Positions 34,204 through 45,290 of a stretch of DNA of 64,000 nt are shown here, one piece after another. The DNA lies in assembly GCA_963662175.1 (NCBI GenBank), contig OY759217.1, positions 8,806,562 through 8,870,561 on the forward strand, written 5' to 3'. Within the stretch, counting starts at the first letter, position 1, and every line of letters starts with the position of its first letter. Made by a program: the position numbers and the translations under genes. Below the pieces are notes generated by a model, which worked only from the letters and a program-made list of their open reading frames with translations, ran no database searches and had not been told where the DNA came from. The DNA comes from Aradus depressus (Eukaryota > Arthropoda > Insecta > Hemiptera > Aradidae).

Positions 34204-35172
34204 TTTTGAAGTCCCTATTTCGGGAGCCATTTATGTAACGGTCCTTACCTTATATTTTGAAGTCCCTATTTCGGGAGCCATTTATGTAACGGTCCTTACC
34301 TTATATTTTGAAGTCCCTATTTCGGGAGCCATTTATGTAACGGTCCTTACCTTATATTTTGAAGTCCCTATTTCGGGAGCCATTTATGTAACGGTCCTTA
34401 CCTTATATTTTGAAGTCCCTATTTCGGGAGCCATTTATGTAACGGTCCTTACCTTATATTTTGAAGTCCCTATTTCGGGAGCCATTTATGTAACGGTCCT
34501 TACCTTATATTTTGAAGTCCCTATTTCGGGAGCCATTTATGTAACGGTCCTTACCTTATATTTTGAAGTCCCTATTTCGGGAGCCATTTATGTAACGGTC
34601 CTTACCTTATATTTTGAAGTCCCTATTTCGGGAGCCATTTATGTAACGGTCCTTACCTTATATTTTGAAGTCCCTATTTCGGGAGCCATTTATGTAACGG
34701 TCCTTACCTTATATTTTGAAGTCCCTATTTCGGGAGCCATTTATGTAACGGTCCTTACCTTATATTTTGAAGTCCCTATTTCGGGAGCCATTTATGTAAC
34801 GGTCCTTACCTTATATTTTGAAGTCCCTATTTCGGGAGCCATTTATGTAACGGTCCTTACCTTATATTTTGAAGTCCCTATTTCGGGAGCCATTTATGTA
34901 ACGGTCCTTACCTTATATTTTGAAGTCCCTATTTCGGGAGCCATTTATGTAACGGTCCTTACCTTATATTTTGAAGTCCCTATTTCGGGAGCCATTTATG
35001 TAACGGTCCTTACCTTATATTTTGAAGTCCCTATTTCGGGAGCCATTTATGTAACGGTCCTTACCTTATATTTTGAAGTCCCTATTTCGGGAGCCATTTA
35101 TGTAACGGTCCTTACCTTATATTTTGAAGTCCCTATTTCGGGAGCCATTTATGTAACGGTCCTTACCTTATA
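34204..35172. repeat. 51-bp satellite, 19 copies, apparently identical
   Basis: Period 51; 969 bases equals exactly 19 units. Each unit contains TTTTGAAGTCCCTATTTCGG, GAGCCATTTATG and TAACGGTCCTTACC. By eye I saw no variant base in any copy. Every unit is the same with no unique spacers, so it is not a CRISPR array. Confidence 0.95.
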
Positions 35173-35413
35173 TTTTATATAATACTATACTATAATTAAA
35201 AGTGCTACTAAATTACTATAAAAGATAAGACGTACATTTTTATTTGATTACTTAGATTGATTTATTTTTATTAATAAAATTAATTTTTTTTTTAAAAGGG
35301 TTAGTCACATTTTTTTTTACAAACATAAATTACCCCAATTATAACAGGTCTTGATGTTTGAGATTTGATGAGGGTGGTGTCTTCATATTTTTTGTTGTGA
35401 TGTGATGGAATGA

Positions 35414-36312
35414 TAGGGTTGGGCGATAGTCGATAGTTACTATCGATATATCGATAGGCCACGCCTATCGGTAACCAATAACGATAGTTTTGACTATTGA
35501 TATTTTTTTTATTTTTACTCACAAGTTTTGAAGTTGATGACGTAGTCACGCACTTGTGCAAACAAATTAAATTCACGGTATTGGGCTTTGGCTCTTCTAA
35601 GTATTTATAATCCTAACTTCCTCTTTAATTGGGAATCTTATTCTACAATTCTTAGAAATTTTTTTGGGGTTGGCCGGCGAGAGCGCAAAGCTGATTTTTA
35701 TTATGAGGGTGACTATACGACGAGAGCGCAAATTGGCAAATTAATTAATTCTTTATCACAGAACTTCAAACAAAGCCGTTGGCCGGCGAGAGCACAAAGC
35801 TGATTTTAATTATCCAAATTTTGTAATATTTCTATTTATGTTTGTTCTAGGAATTTATGTACCTAGATGAATGATTATCGCTGTTAGACAGCTTACAACA
35901 ATGAAAATTGAGATGGCTGAGTAATCAGTAGGCCTTTGCAGTGGCGGCCTTTGTGGCGGGCGAGACGGGCAACTTCAAAATAAATTAAAAACTTAATTAA
36001 AACCTTTGCGCTCTCGCCGTATAAAAATGGGATTAATTTTTATTATCTACACACACTTTTTGAAAATTCAAATAAATTCGTTTTTCATTTATCTTTATAA
36101 TTATCCCTTATCTTATAATTTATAATCCTGCAAGTTTGCAATAGGTAGGTAGGTAATTGAATTTAATTATAATAAATTTCTTGAAATTCTTTATTAAATA
36201 GATCTGGACAAAAATGAATTGCTATCGGAAAACTATCGATAGTATTCGATAGTTTTTAACCGATATTATCGGACTATCGATAGTGCCAACTATCGACTAT
36301 CGCCCAACCCTA
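35414..36312. mobile_element. Non-autonomous hAT element (899 bp)
   Basis: Perfect 8-bp duplication TGGAATGA at 35406-35413 and 36313-36320. The ends TAGGGTTGGGCGATAGTCGA and its mirror CGACTATCGCCCAACCCTA are near-perfect. GCGAGAGCGCAAAG-type blocks recur inside at about 35677, 35720 and 35784, with an inverted form near 36007. These may be transposase-binding sites. No transposase frame. Confidence 0.92.
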
Positions 36313-36929
36313 TGGAATGACTCCTCTTAAATACAGAATCGTGCTCCTCTCATATTTTTCTCTTAGTTGGTGGTTGCAAAATTATGATCTCTGGATCGTC
36401 TGCTCCTTGTATGCCTCTATTTCTTGATCCTCATGGTGGTAAGTAACACCAGCTGGCTCCGGCTAAGTGTCCATCATACAACAGTACTCACTGCACTACA
36501 CATATTTCTTAAGATCTTATTAGAGATCTCCGCGCACTCACTACTCTGAACCACGATCTCCTGAACAAGCCTGATCAACGACTCCTTGCCTCTCGAGGGG
36601 ACAGACGACTTATCCCGTTTTGGATTGCGCTATGCCCATTGGCCACAATTTTTACAGCCTTTAAACTACTAAACATCTGTTTTTTTTTTTTTTAATATTC
36701 ATAACAATTACATATTTCCGTATACAATTCTAGTTGCTTACATTTATTGTTAACACATTATTACCTTATTATTTAATTTTATTACATTATTGAAATGAAT
36801 GAATTGATATATTTTTATACTATATCGACCCTGGTACATTATCGATATGATAACCTCCAGTAACCTTCCTTAGGTCTCATACAATGGTTGAAACTCTAGT
36901 ACATTATTTTTCATTTATTAAATATTAAT

Positions 36930-37200
36930 GTAATGAACAATATGGGTCATTACATTGTATATTATTATTATTAGTATGTTATACGTATGAATCACTCTCT
37001 TACTTGGTTCACCTCTCTCTCAGACTCCTTAACCCTAAAACAACTCTCCTTAGGCTCACTATATAAACAGCTGATCGTCGGCATTTGTTCTCATTGGTTA
37101 TTCACCATTCGTTTTTAAACAAAATACGACTGGTACAGTCTTTGTATATTTTTATATTGATTCATTAATTTACTGATGTCCTAACAGCTGTTTTTTTTTT
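36930..37200 (+). promoter_or_regulatory. Possible promoter, perhaps in a solo LTR
   Basis: CTATATAAAC at 37060-37068 is followed about 31 bases later by CTCATTGG, which fits an arthropod initiator (TCAKT). The segment might run from TGTAATGAAC near 36933 to CTAACA near 37190, as a solo LTR would. No target duplication was established. Confidence 0.3.
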
Positions 37201-37257
37201 TTTTTTAATATATTTCAGCCGTCATCAAAAAAAAAAATTTAGGATTTCATTTTAAGA

Positions 37258-37440
37258 CTTAACTGTACAAAAGGAACAGGGAAAAACCCGTGGGGACTGA
37301 AAAAGGGGAAAGTTTGGATTGGAAGACGGTAGCAATGGGGCTGAATTGGCTGAAGATGGTAGCAATACCGAAAGTACTCCCATATATTTGTTATATTTTG
37401 TGAAATAGACAGTATTTTAAAAAACATACACAACACTCAG
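37258..37440 (+). repeat. Hammerhead-bearing dispersed repeat, copy
   Basis: Shares CTGTACAAAAGGAACAGGGA, AAAACCCGTGGGG, GTTTGGATTG and the ribozyme-like block with 39970-40145, 57230-57390 and, inverted, 3940-4130. Confidence 0.75.
37346..37386 (+). ncRNA. Hammerhead-ribozyme-like motif, GCAA-loop class
   Basis: UGG, CUGAAGA, U, GGUA, GCAA, UACC, GAAA, GUACUC, CCAUAUA. The core, a perfect stem II and GAAA are present. UGG before the core can pair with CCA after the predicted cut site. Same caveat of one extra U. Confidence 0.55.
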
Positions 37441-37714
37441 ACTGGTAAACAGGAATATACCTCTCAGACCCAATCTACACTTGCCTCATGAAGGTTCTCC
37501 TGAGAGCTTCAAACGCAAACTGATTTGTCAGAAACAAACAACTCCATAAAGAACTGGGAGTTGCTCCTTTTGCAGCGCACATCGTGAAGCTCCCCTTGGA
37601 TTTCCAGGTAGGGCTGCCATCCTGCCCTGGAGCAGTCTTCAGACAGCCTCTACCTCACAGACTGAAGCCGCGATTATTCAAAGACCTTTGACTTTTATTG
37701 CTTTATTTGTTTAT

Positions 37715-38290
37715 TGTCATCTGACTGATTTCAAAAATGTCTGTCTGTGTGTGTTTGTTAACACGATAACTCCCGATAGAATAAATTTACCGACAAGAAA
37801 TTTTATATTTGAATCCTGAATCCTCCTACTACGACATCTATTGTTTTTCAGCAAAATCAACCAAAGAGGGAGAGGGGATGGGGGAGAGGGACAACACAAA
37901 TATCCCAATAACTGCCGATGTAATGAATGTATAAACATGAAATTTTATATTTAGAACCTCAATAAGGATGGCACCTATCAATTTTCCATGAAATCGGTTG
38001 AAGGGAAAATGGGACCAGAGAAGAAGGTCTCGACTTCAATAACCTTATAACTGTCGGTGTAATGAATTCAACGACTCATAATTTAGTATGACGGGTCATA
38101 TGGCACTATGTAAGTCAAATATTATAGAACGAAAAAGTCATAGATTAATTCTTCCTGGGGAAGTACATAGCCGGTGAATCCCCGACGACTTTTTTATTTA
38201 TTATTTGCGCTTAAAAAACAGGATTATTTCCTTTTATCTACAACCGATTGGAAAATAAATATATAGATGATTGTTCGGTGTGATTGGAGA
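37715..38290 (+). repeat. Repeat A copy with repeated modules
   Basis: Three modules can be lined up: AACACGATAACTCCCGATAG, AACTGCCGATGTAATGAATG and AACTGTCGGTGTAATGAATT. It ends with GGGAAGTACATAGCCGGTGA. Confidence 0.7.
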
Positions 38291-38453
38291 GGGAGGGTAT
38301 CCTCTGGCAGCGACTGCGCACTACAGTTTTCTTTTTTTAATTATTATTATTATTTTCTTAATACTGAGACTAGATGGCAGTTTGACTTACATTGTTATGT
38401 TAGACAGTGTTTCAGCAACTTGAAAGAAGAGAGAGCCAAGTTGGCCTGACTCC

Positions 38454-38870
38454 AGCCATGGAGGATCCCCGTTCTACTTCACACCTAATAACCCTCCAAT
38501 CCCACCTTTATGGACCTACTTCCAGTGGACAGAACACATCTCTATACTCAAGCCATGGAGGATCCCAATACTACTTCACAGCTAATAACCCTCCTATCCC
38601 ACCTTTATGGACATACTTCCAGTGGACAGAACACATCTCTATACTCCAGCCATGGAGGATCCCAGTACTACTTCACACCTAATAAACCTCCATTCCCACC
38701 TTTATGGACCTACTTCCAGTGGACAGAACACATCTCTATACTCGAGGATCCCAGTACTACTTCACACCTAATAAACCTCCATTCCCACCTTTATGGACCT
38801 ACTTCCAGTGGACAGAACACATCTCTATACTCCAGCCATGGAGGATACCCGTTCTACTTCGCATCTAATA
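38454..38870. repeat. 97-bp tandem repeat, about 4 copies
   Basis: AGCCATGGAGGATCC recurs at 38454, 38551, 38648 and near 38837, with a shortened unit at about 38741. Units contain TACTTCCAGTGGACAGAACA. 97 is not a multiple of three, so the open frames here are not a protein repeat. Confidence 0.9.
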
Positions 38871-38967
38871 ATAAGTCTAATAATTTTATTTTTTTTATTT
38901 TTAATATTTCATTATTGATATATATATTTTTTTTTTTTTATTAAAAATGATAAAATAAATAAATATA

Positions 38968-39252
38968 TGTTATATAGGCTTAACTGGACTTTCTTATACC
39001 AACCACGTTTTTACAGACTACTGTCTTAACCCTCCTTCTCCCAAAATATTTCATACTGACGTAACTATGTATAAGAAAGTCACTCTCAGAATAAACCTGT
39101 ACATTGAAACAGAGAAAAGCGCGGTAATGTGTTGGATTACATTCATATACCCGGTATCACCAGTATGAAATGATTTTAAGAGGAAGGGAGGGGCGAGAGA
39201 ATGATCTGTAAAAACATGGTTGGTATAAGAAAGTCCTGTTATGGCCACATCA
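38968..39252. mobile_element. MITE B copy
   Basis: The ends GGACTTTCTTATACCAACCA and TGGTTGGTATAAGAAAGTCC are inverted. The interior shares GTATAAGAAAGTCACTCTCA with 21991-22260. Confidence 0.75.
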
Positions 39253-39379
39253 TTTTTAAAATATTAATTTCAAACAATTGTTTTTTTCCTTTTCAATTGT
39301 TATATAATAAATTGTGATAAAGCATTCAAATGCAGAGCCATGGTGGGGCAGTATTTCTGAACAAAATTTATTTGACAGT

Positions 39380-39397
39380 GGGGGGGGGGGGGGGGGG
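39380..39397. repeat. Poly(G) tract, 18 bases
   Basis: Uninterrupted G run. Confidence 0.95.
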
Positions 39398-39969
39398 CGG
39401 CAGAAAGATAATCCGTGGGGTGGGTGAGGTTGATGTATAGGTTCTGTATGGCTGTTCATCCGCTCACTACCACCCCCGTCCACTACACTCCACCATCTCT
39501 ATCCGATATTTTGGTACAAAGCCAAAATTTATAGCTGTTTTATCGTCTGAAATTTGAACCACATTTGATAGAGACAGAAAAAGAAATGGTCGGTGAATCA
39601 TTCCCAATGTACTTCCACAGCTCCAATTATTTATACTTTACTTAATTTTCTCTCTTTCTTTTTCAACAATTTTAATGACGATATTTAACATTTTCAAATT
39701 GTATGAACGATCAGACAAATCTCAAATACTCACCTCTTTTATCGCCAATAATATAATCCTTCAGTCTCCGTGTATATGTACTTACTCTCTCAAAAAACTG
39801 TATATTTTATTTTATAAAACTTTTTATTTTATTTTTATTCATATATTAACAATTGTTATCTTTAATTCATTTCATATATGCATTTAATCAACATGTACTA
39901 TTTCAATTTTTTTATTTTTAAGATCCCAAATTGTGACGAAATGTTATTTTTTATGTTTTTCCATATTTC

Positions 39970-40145
39970 AAATATTAACTGTACAGAAAGGATAGGAAAA
40001 CCCCGTAGGGGCTGAAAAAGGATACCTACCTACCGCTTGGATTGTAAACTACCTAGTTGAACTTCAATTTAGTATTTGTTAAGTCGTGGCTGAAGATGGT
40101 AGCAATACCGAAAGTACACAATATTTTTTTTAAAAACATACGTTT
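39970..40145 (+). repeat. Hammerhead-bearing dispersed repeat, copy
   Basis: CTGTACAGAAAGGATAGG, ACCCCGTAGGGGCTGAA, GCTTGGATTGTAAACT and TAGTATTTGTTAAGTCGTGG lead into the ribozyme-like block, then AAAAACATACGTTTTCTTT. Confidence 0.75.
40086..40120 (+). ncRNA. Hammerhead-like motif with altered cleavage site
   Basis: GUGG, CUGAAGA, U, GGUA, GCAA, UACC, GAAA, GUACAC. The core and stem II are perfect, but the expected U before the cleavage base is A here, so this copy should not cut. Confidence 0.45.
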
Positions 40146-41084
40146 TCTTTAATTTTAATGACGTATATAAAATTTCGTGTTGATGCCAATTGTTAGTATA
40201 CTTGCGTTTAAACCATCTCTCATCAAAACAATTTTTGTTCAATAATTTTTTTTTTAATTAACATTAATTTGTTGTTACAGCTATTTTGACGAAAATAATG
40301 TAATATTTTTTCGTACATTAGCTCTTGAGGAGGAATTCGCTGCTTTCGGAAGCGGCTTGAAATGATTTTTGATTAGGTCATAAATATAAACGGTATCTTG
40401 TTAAATGCACATCGGTACCATAGTGAAGTGGTCTCAATTTTCGTCCGCTTTCTACCAAAATCTATTCAGGTCTAAGTTAGCATATGTGACTTATTTATTC
40501 CAAATTTCGAGTTCATAGATACAATAGTTCCTGTGTAAGAGTGGTCACAACTCCCCAAACACATATAACAGATACACAAAATTCATTGAAAACTCGATCT
40601 CGGATGTGATGTATAAAAGATACACACATGTAAATTATTAATATTAAAAAATTCATTACCTATATTTATTTTTCTATAAAATCCAAGAAGAAACTGAATT
40701 AGTGAATAAATAATATGAATGCATTTTCTTTTAAAACAAATGAGTAGAAAACAAAACACGGCCAGCAGCTGTTATTTTAATGAGTGTAGAGTCGAATCGA
40801 GGTGAGACGGTCTGAGTGAAGATGGAGAGCTGTGTTAAGGCTTAAGATGTGATGAACTAAGTAAGTGTGAATTAACACTAAAATTAATGGCCAAAGAAGG
40901 TACTGTTATTAATTTATTGTTACAAAATATATATTCCCGAAAATATATAACTTAAATTTGAAGAATGACCAAAATATGAAATATAAAAAAGATTGAAATA
41001 GTTTTAAGAATTTAGTTTGTACGATTTTTCTTTTGATTTTTTTTTCAATGTTTAGTCTTTAATTTTATTATGTAGATGTGGGAA

Positions 41085-41400
41085 AATAAACCCAATTATT
41101 TGTTCTCGTAAATTATATTCTATTCATTTTCCCTCTTGGCCCAGTAAGATGATTTGAAAACCTTTGGATTAGATTTAAATATTTTCGCAAAATTTAGAAA
41201 ACATATGGCATCTCTTTAGAAATCCAAATAAAAACGTTCGTTAATTGAATTTTTTTTAAATATACGTGCACTTCCTTAAAAATTGCACGTCTTGAATTTT
41301 TGATATTTTTTTAGGGCCCTTTTCGGAAATTACTGTAGAAATCAAAATTTAGTAAAAGACCAGAGATAAAATTTCTACAGGAAATGTGGTAATTTATTGT
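41085..41400 (-). repeat. Repeat C copy, inverted
   Basis: AAAAATTGCACGTCTTGAA and ACTGTAGAAATCAAAATTTA are the reverse complements of blocks at 17605 and 33600. Confidence 0.65.
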
Positions 41401-41726
41401 TTATTTAATTATTATTATTTGATTATTTGTTTAATTCAATTATTATTTTTGTATTTATTATTTGAATTATATATTTATTTAATTATTTTAATTTTATAAT
41501 TTTTTCACCACACGGATTGTCGCACGATTACAATACTTATACTAACTACAGTATATGGTATGGTAGCTAAAGAAAATTAAATCTTCAAACTTAATAGAGT
41601 CTCTGTAGATTTAAAACAAGTCTAACTTAACTTTCAACGTTAAACATATGGATTAAAGTAACATTGCTCGGACTGTACCATGTCCCATTAGGAGAAATGT
41701 AGATTATTGGTTGAGTCTGAAAGAGA

Positions 41727-41748
41727 CCCCCCCCCCCCCCCCCCCCCC
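41727..41748. repeat. Poly(C) tract, 22 bases
   Basis: Uninterrupted C run. A second run of 14 lies at 42009-42022. Confidence 0.95.
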
Positions 41749-42246
41749 TCTCCAGGCTTTCAGTTCCCATCAATATTGCAGCCTCTCTGAGACCTGACTC
41801 TGACAGGAATCAGCCAACAGCCACAAGCCCTTACCTCCTCCAACCTGTCCCATACACACTTGAGCCACTCACACAACCCAACAGGAAAAAAAAACTACAT
41901 CCCCTACTCAAAAAATTCTTATCTAAGTTTCCGCTCTCCTTTTTCTCATTTGGCTGAAAATCAATAGATTTTATAATATGATATATACTTTCACAGATCA
42001 CTCTCTATCCCCCCCCCCCCCCTCTCTCAAACTCATTTCATATTATCATTTTTGATTATATGAAAGTTATATGATGGCATCATCGGTAAAATCAGAAATT
42101 AATCTTCATTTGTTCCCATTGGATTTTTGCAGCATCCCTACATCAAAACATTTGATTATTCTTGCTTGAAATAATTAGCATTGTTGTATTTTTTTATTAT
42201 TATTAATACTGTAATTATTGGGCTTAGTTGAAATGTTGATACATCT

Positions 42247-42745
42247 ATGGCAAAGTATGCACGCCCAGGACGGGCCGGTCTTGCAAGCCATACCAACTTG
42301 AGAACTATTCAAGTGGCCCAAAACAATTGCCTTAGATTGGTTGGTAGCTACTCGAGGAACACCTCCATCCTCCAAATCCATGAAGACCTAAATGTTGAGC
42401 TCCTACTGGACTACATAATTAATTTCAGTTTTTTACTTAAGTGTGACACAAATCCAAACGTTTTGGTAAAGAAAATAGGGAAAACTCAGGGAGGGAAACA
42501 CAAAAATATCCGTTCACGATTCTAAATTATAATCTCTGTTTTTGAATGTTTATTCATTTATTTTCTTTGTATTTGTTTTTTTTAAAGAGATTTTTAAAAT
42601 TTACTCTCAAGCAGTAGCATTGTTTTTGATTTAACTGATTATTTTTGATTTGTTTTTAGTGTATAAGGGTAATGGTTAAGGAACCTTATTGTATAATTGT
42701 ACCTCTGTAAATGCGACTGTTATAATAAACTATTCTTCTTCTTCT
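42247..42745 (+). pseudogene. Jockey-type LINE 3' end
   Basis: A 92-residue frame (42247-42525) reads ARPGRAGLASHTNLRTIQVA, then QNNCLRLVGSYSRNTSI and IHEDLNVELLLDYI, matching the C-terminal domain of Jockey-like reverse transcriptases. The 3' UTR follows and ends in ATAATAAACT and TTCTTCTTCTTC. 5'-truncated copy. Confidence 0.7.
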
Positions 42746-43246
42746 ATGGCGAATCCATAGCAATGGTAATCACAAATAAATACATATTCCTATCTTCATT
42801 TGTACTCATTTATATGAAATCCTACAGAGTGGTTTTTGTGCCACTGAGATGATTTCTGTTGCTTTTATTTTCTGTTCCATTACTCACTTATATTTGTTTT
42901 TGTTATCATCGGCTTTCCCCGTAATTCCACAACAAAGTTTTAAGTCTTTATTATTATCTAAACTGGAGATATGAAAGTTTATTTTCATGTAGTCTGGAGA
43001 CAGGTTTATCTTCTCTTCTTCATTGGTGTTTATTTGATGTTTATAATTCTCTACGCCGTCCATACTCTCTTATCAAACAGGTCTTTCTTGTTTTACTACC
43101 ATTTACAAATGTTTTTCAGGAATTTTTGATAGAAACTTGCATTACATTTGTCTTTACAAAATAAGCTTAATTTTCATTGGTACAGACAAGTGAACATTTT
43201 GATAATAGAAACTAATTTGGTGAAAATATTCTTTTAACCCTGGAAT

Positions 43247-43577
43247 CCATGTGCTCCCTTACTCCCCTTCACTCCATGTGCTCCCTTACTCCCCTTCACT
43301 CCATGTGCTCCCTTACTCCCCTTCACTCCATGTGCTCCCTTACTCCCCTTCACTCCATGTGCTCCCTTACTCCCCTTCACTCCATGTGCTCCCTTACACC
43401 CCTTCACTCCATGTGCTCCCATACTCCCCTTCACTCCATGTGCTCCCTTACTCCCCTTCACTCCATGTGCTCCCTTACTCCCCTTCACTCCATGTGCTCC
43501 CTTACTCCCCTTCACTCCATGTGCTCCCTTACTCCCCTTCACTCCATGTGCTCCCTTACTCCCCTTCATTCCATGTG
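43247..43577. repeat. 27-bp minisatellite in the piggyBac end, 12 copies
   Basis: Units of 27 bp start with CCATGTGCTCCC and end CCCCTTCACT; 12 fit exactly into 43247-43570, plus a partial. The first unit begins inside the terminal inverted repeat, so the array is an expansion of transposon end sequence. Confidence 0.95.
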
Positions 43578-43755
43578 CCGGTGTCAATGATACCATGATT
43601 CTAAAAAGTTAATTTTATGGTTTATGCGTATCTACTGACAAACCTCGATAAGACGAACTCTCAAGGGACCGAAAAAAACTATGATTTGTCCATAATTCGA
43701 TTTATCTATCTATGTTCATCATATTGAGATTTCACTATATTATAAAGGTTGGGGA

Positions 43756-44396
43756 CTAAATTAAATATAAACTTATATTTTTGAAAGATGTTTTGCGCCT
43801 CAGTGATGGAGGACAAATCCTGCAATACTTCCGAGTGGCTGCTTGTTCTGTTTGTGGCACAGTTGTGGGTACGAGTGGTTCTTCTATCTCTGCTGGGTGG
43901 ATATAAAGCTGAGGAGAAACTGAAGATCGAGCGAGGGTAATTACAATGAGAGATTTGTGAATATTCTTATACTTCTCCATTCTCATTTTCTTCCAGTTGT
44001 ATGTAAGTTGTTCATGCAAAGTAGTCATGAACTGTAAAGGAGTCAGAGGCTGATTCTCTTCTTGGCCGTTTTGGGGCTCTCCCTCCTGACTTCTCACTCT
44101 TTCTTCTTTTGCCTGTTGACTCTTTCGTTTCGTTTTCAGTGTTCTAATTCTCTGATACTGTTCTCGATCTGTACTTCTGCTTCGTCAAAATCAAATTCGG
44201 CTACTTTATCTTCACTTTATGAAGAATCCTCTGCAATATAGTTAGGATCTCTCTCCAAAAACGAGTCTTCTTGAAGCAACTCATCCATTCAATCTTCTTC
44301 GTCAGAACTTAAAATATCAGTCTCACCAGGATCATCTTGATAACTTTTTTCAAGCTATTGTCTGATATCCTCATCGGTTAAATAACGTCTGCTCAT
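43756..44396 (-). pseudogene. piggyBac transposase remnants
   Basis: The N-terminus begins near 44396 (MSRRYLTDEDIRQ, stop, then an acidic stretch with ILSSDEED, stop), typical of piggyBac leaders. The C-terminus (43756-44097) shows ATRKYCRICPPSLRRKTSF, the start of the cysteine-rich zinc domain that binds the ends. The catalytic core is missing and stops are present. Confidence 0.8.
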
Positions 44397-45033
44397 TATT
44401 GTTCTGACAAGAGTAAATTAATCCTAAGAGATTTAGAGCTCTGAAAATAATTGCATTTGATTCAGCAAGTCGGAAACAATGAAAAACTATACGAAAAACC
44501 GGGATGAAGAGGTAGTTGAATCCATGTATGTGAGTCAATGTGACTCCTGTTGGGGGGCAGTTAATCCATGTGCGGAGTCAAAGTGACTCCGCTCTACCTA
44601 CTTTATTCCATGTGTGAGTCATTTTGACGCATAGCATTTTAAAACATACTTCGTGAGGAAGACGCTGGAAGCCGTTGATGGTTTGCACCACATTAGGAAT
44701 GGAAGGGAATCCCTGGGCATAGTATATCTGGAAGGGGGAGCCGCTGACCCATTTCCTGCAGCCCTACAACCTCCTTAAAGTCGCCGCGGAGTCAAAATGA
44801 CTCACACATGGGGTCCAGGGTTAAGAATGTTTTCCAGCCTTACTTATGTTCTTCTGAATCCATGTTCTAATGCAAACTCTGAATCGAAACATCCAATCCA
44901 TCATTTTTACGGTTTTGAATATAAAGTAAACTCTGGAGAAAAAGATGCGCGGAGAGTCCAGACCAGAGCGGATAGTCGAACGACTTTTATACGTATATAT
45001 CTTGACTTTATGTGAGTAGTATCTGAACACTGG

Positions 45034-45290
45034 ATGTCCCAGATATTACCGGATCACGCAGATTTCAACTTCAAGTTCTTCTTTTTAAGAGGAAGAACAA
45101 CCCTAACTGCTCATGTGGCGGCGTCTGCAAAGTGTCTGGTCTTCGAATGTCCGTTGTACGACGACGGGTCAGAGGTGAAGTTGATACACAAGACAGGATC
45201 GTATCTGGGACTCGACCTAAAGCACTTGGTGACAGAAACCAGCTACTCCGTTATCAGCTCATTTGTCGCCTCCTGACGGAGAAAGAAGAT
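45034..45290 (+). pseudogene. LINE C-terminal remnant that grades into the 41-bp minisatellite
   Basis: The frame reads MSQILPDHADFN, and later CLVFECPLYDD, like the zinc-knuckle end of LINE ORF2 (C.CG...C, then V.F.CP.Y). The CSCGGVC part lies in the neighbouring frame, indicating a frameshift near 45115. In frame +3 the text ends KEDGNLTQDASRPP at the stop, and this end is the first unit of the array. Confidence 0.6.

Larger units (their letters stand above)
43238..44820 (-). mobile_element. piggyBac element, internally deleted (1,583 bp)
   Basis: TTAA flanks both ends (43234-43237 and 44821-44824), the piggyBac target site. The left end CCCTGGAATCCATGTG mirrors the right end CACACATGGGGTCCAGGG. 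Subterminal GAGTCA...TGACTC palindromes recur near 44530-44635 and 44790. Transposase remnants are on the minus strand. Confidence 0.9.

Noticed and set aside
34204..35172. CRISPR-like regular array (51 bp)
   Set aside because: Units are identical over their full length with no unique spacers, and the DNA is eukaryotic.
38407..38944. Repetitive frames of 91 and 144 residues
   Set aside because: They run through a 97-bp tandem repeat in changing frames, so they do not encode a protein repeat.
43234..43596. Minus-strand frame with perfect Gly-X-Y periodicity (GVKGSKGAH repeated), as in collagen
   Set aside because: The 27-bp unit is a multiple of three and begins inside a piggyBac terminal repeat, so the periodic frame is a by-product. 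No signal peptide, splice context or flanking coding sequence supports a collagen gene.
45034..45276. Possible exon of the Ig gene between exons a and b
   Set aside because: It has no Ig strands. The CPLYDD pattern fits a LINE tail, and exons a and b already join in phase.
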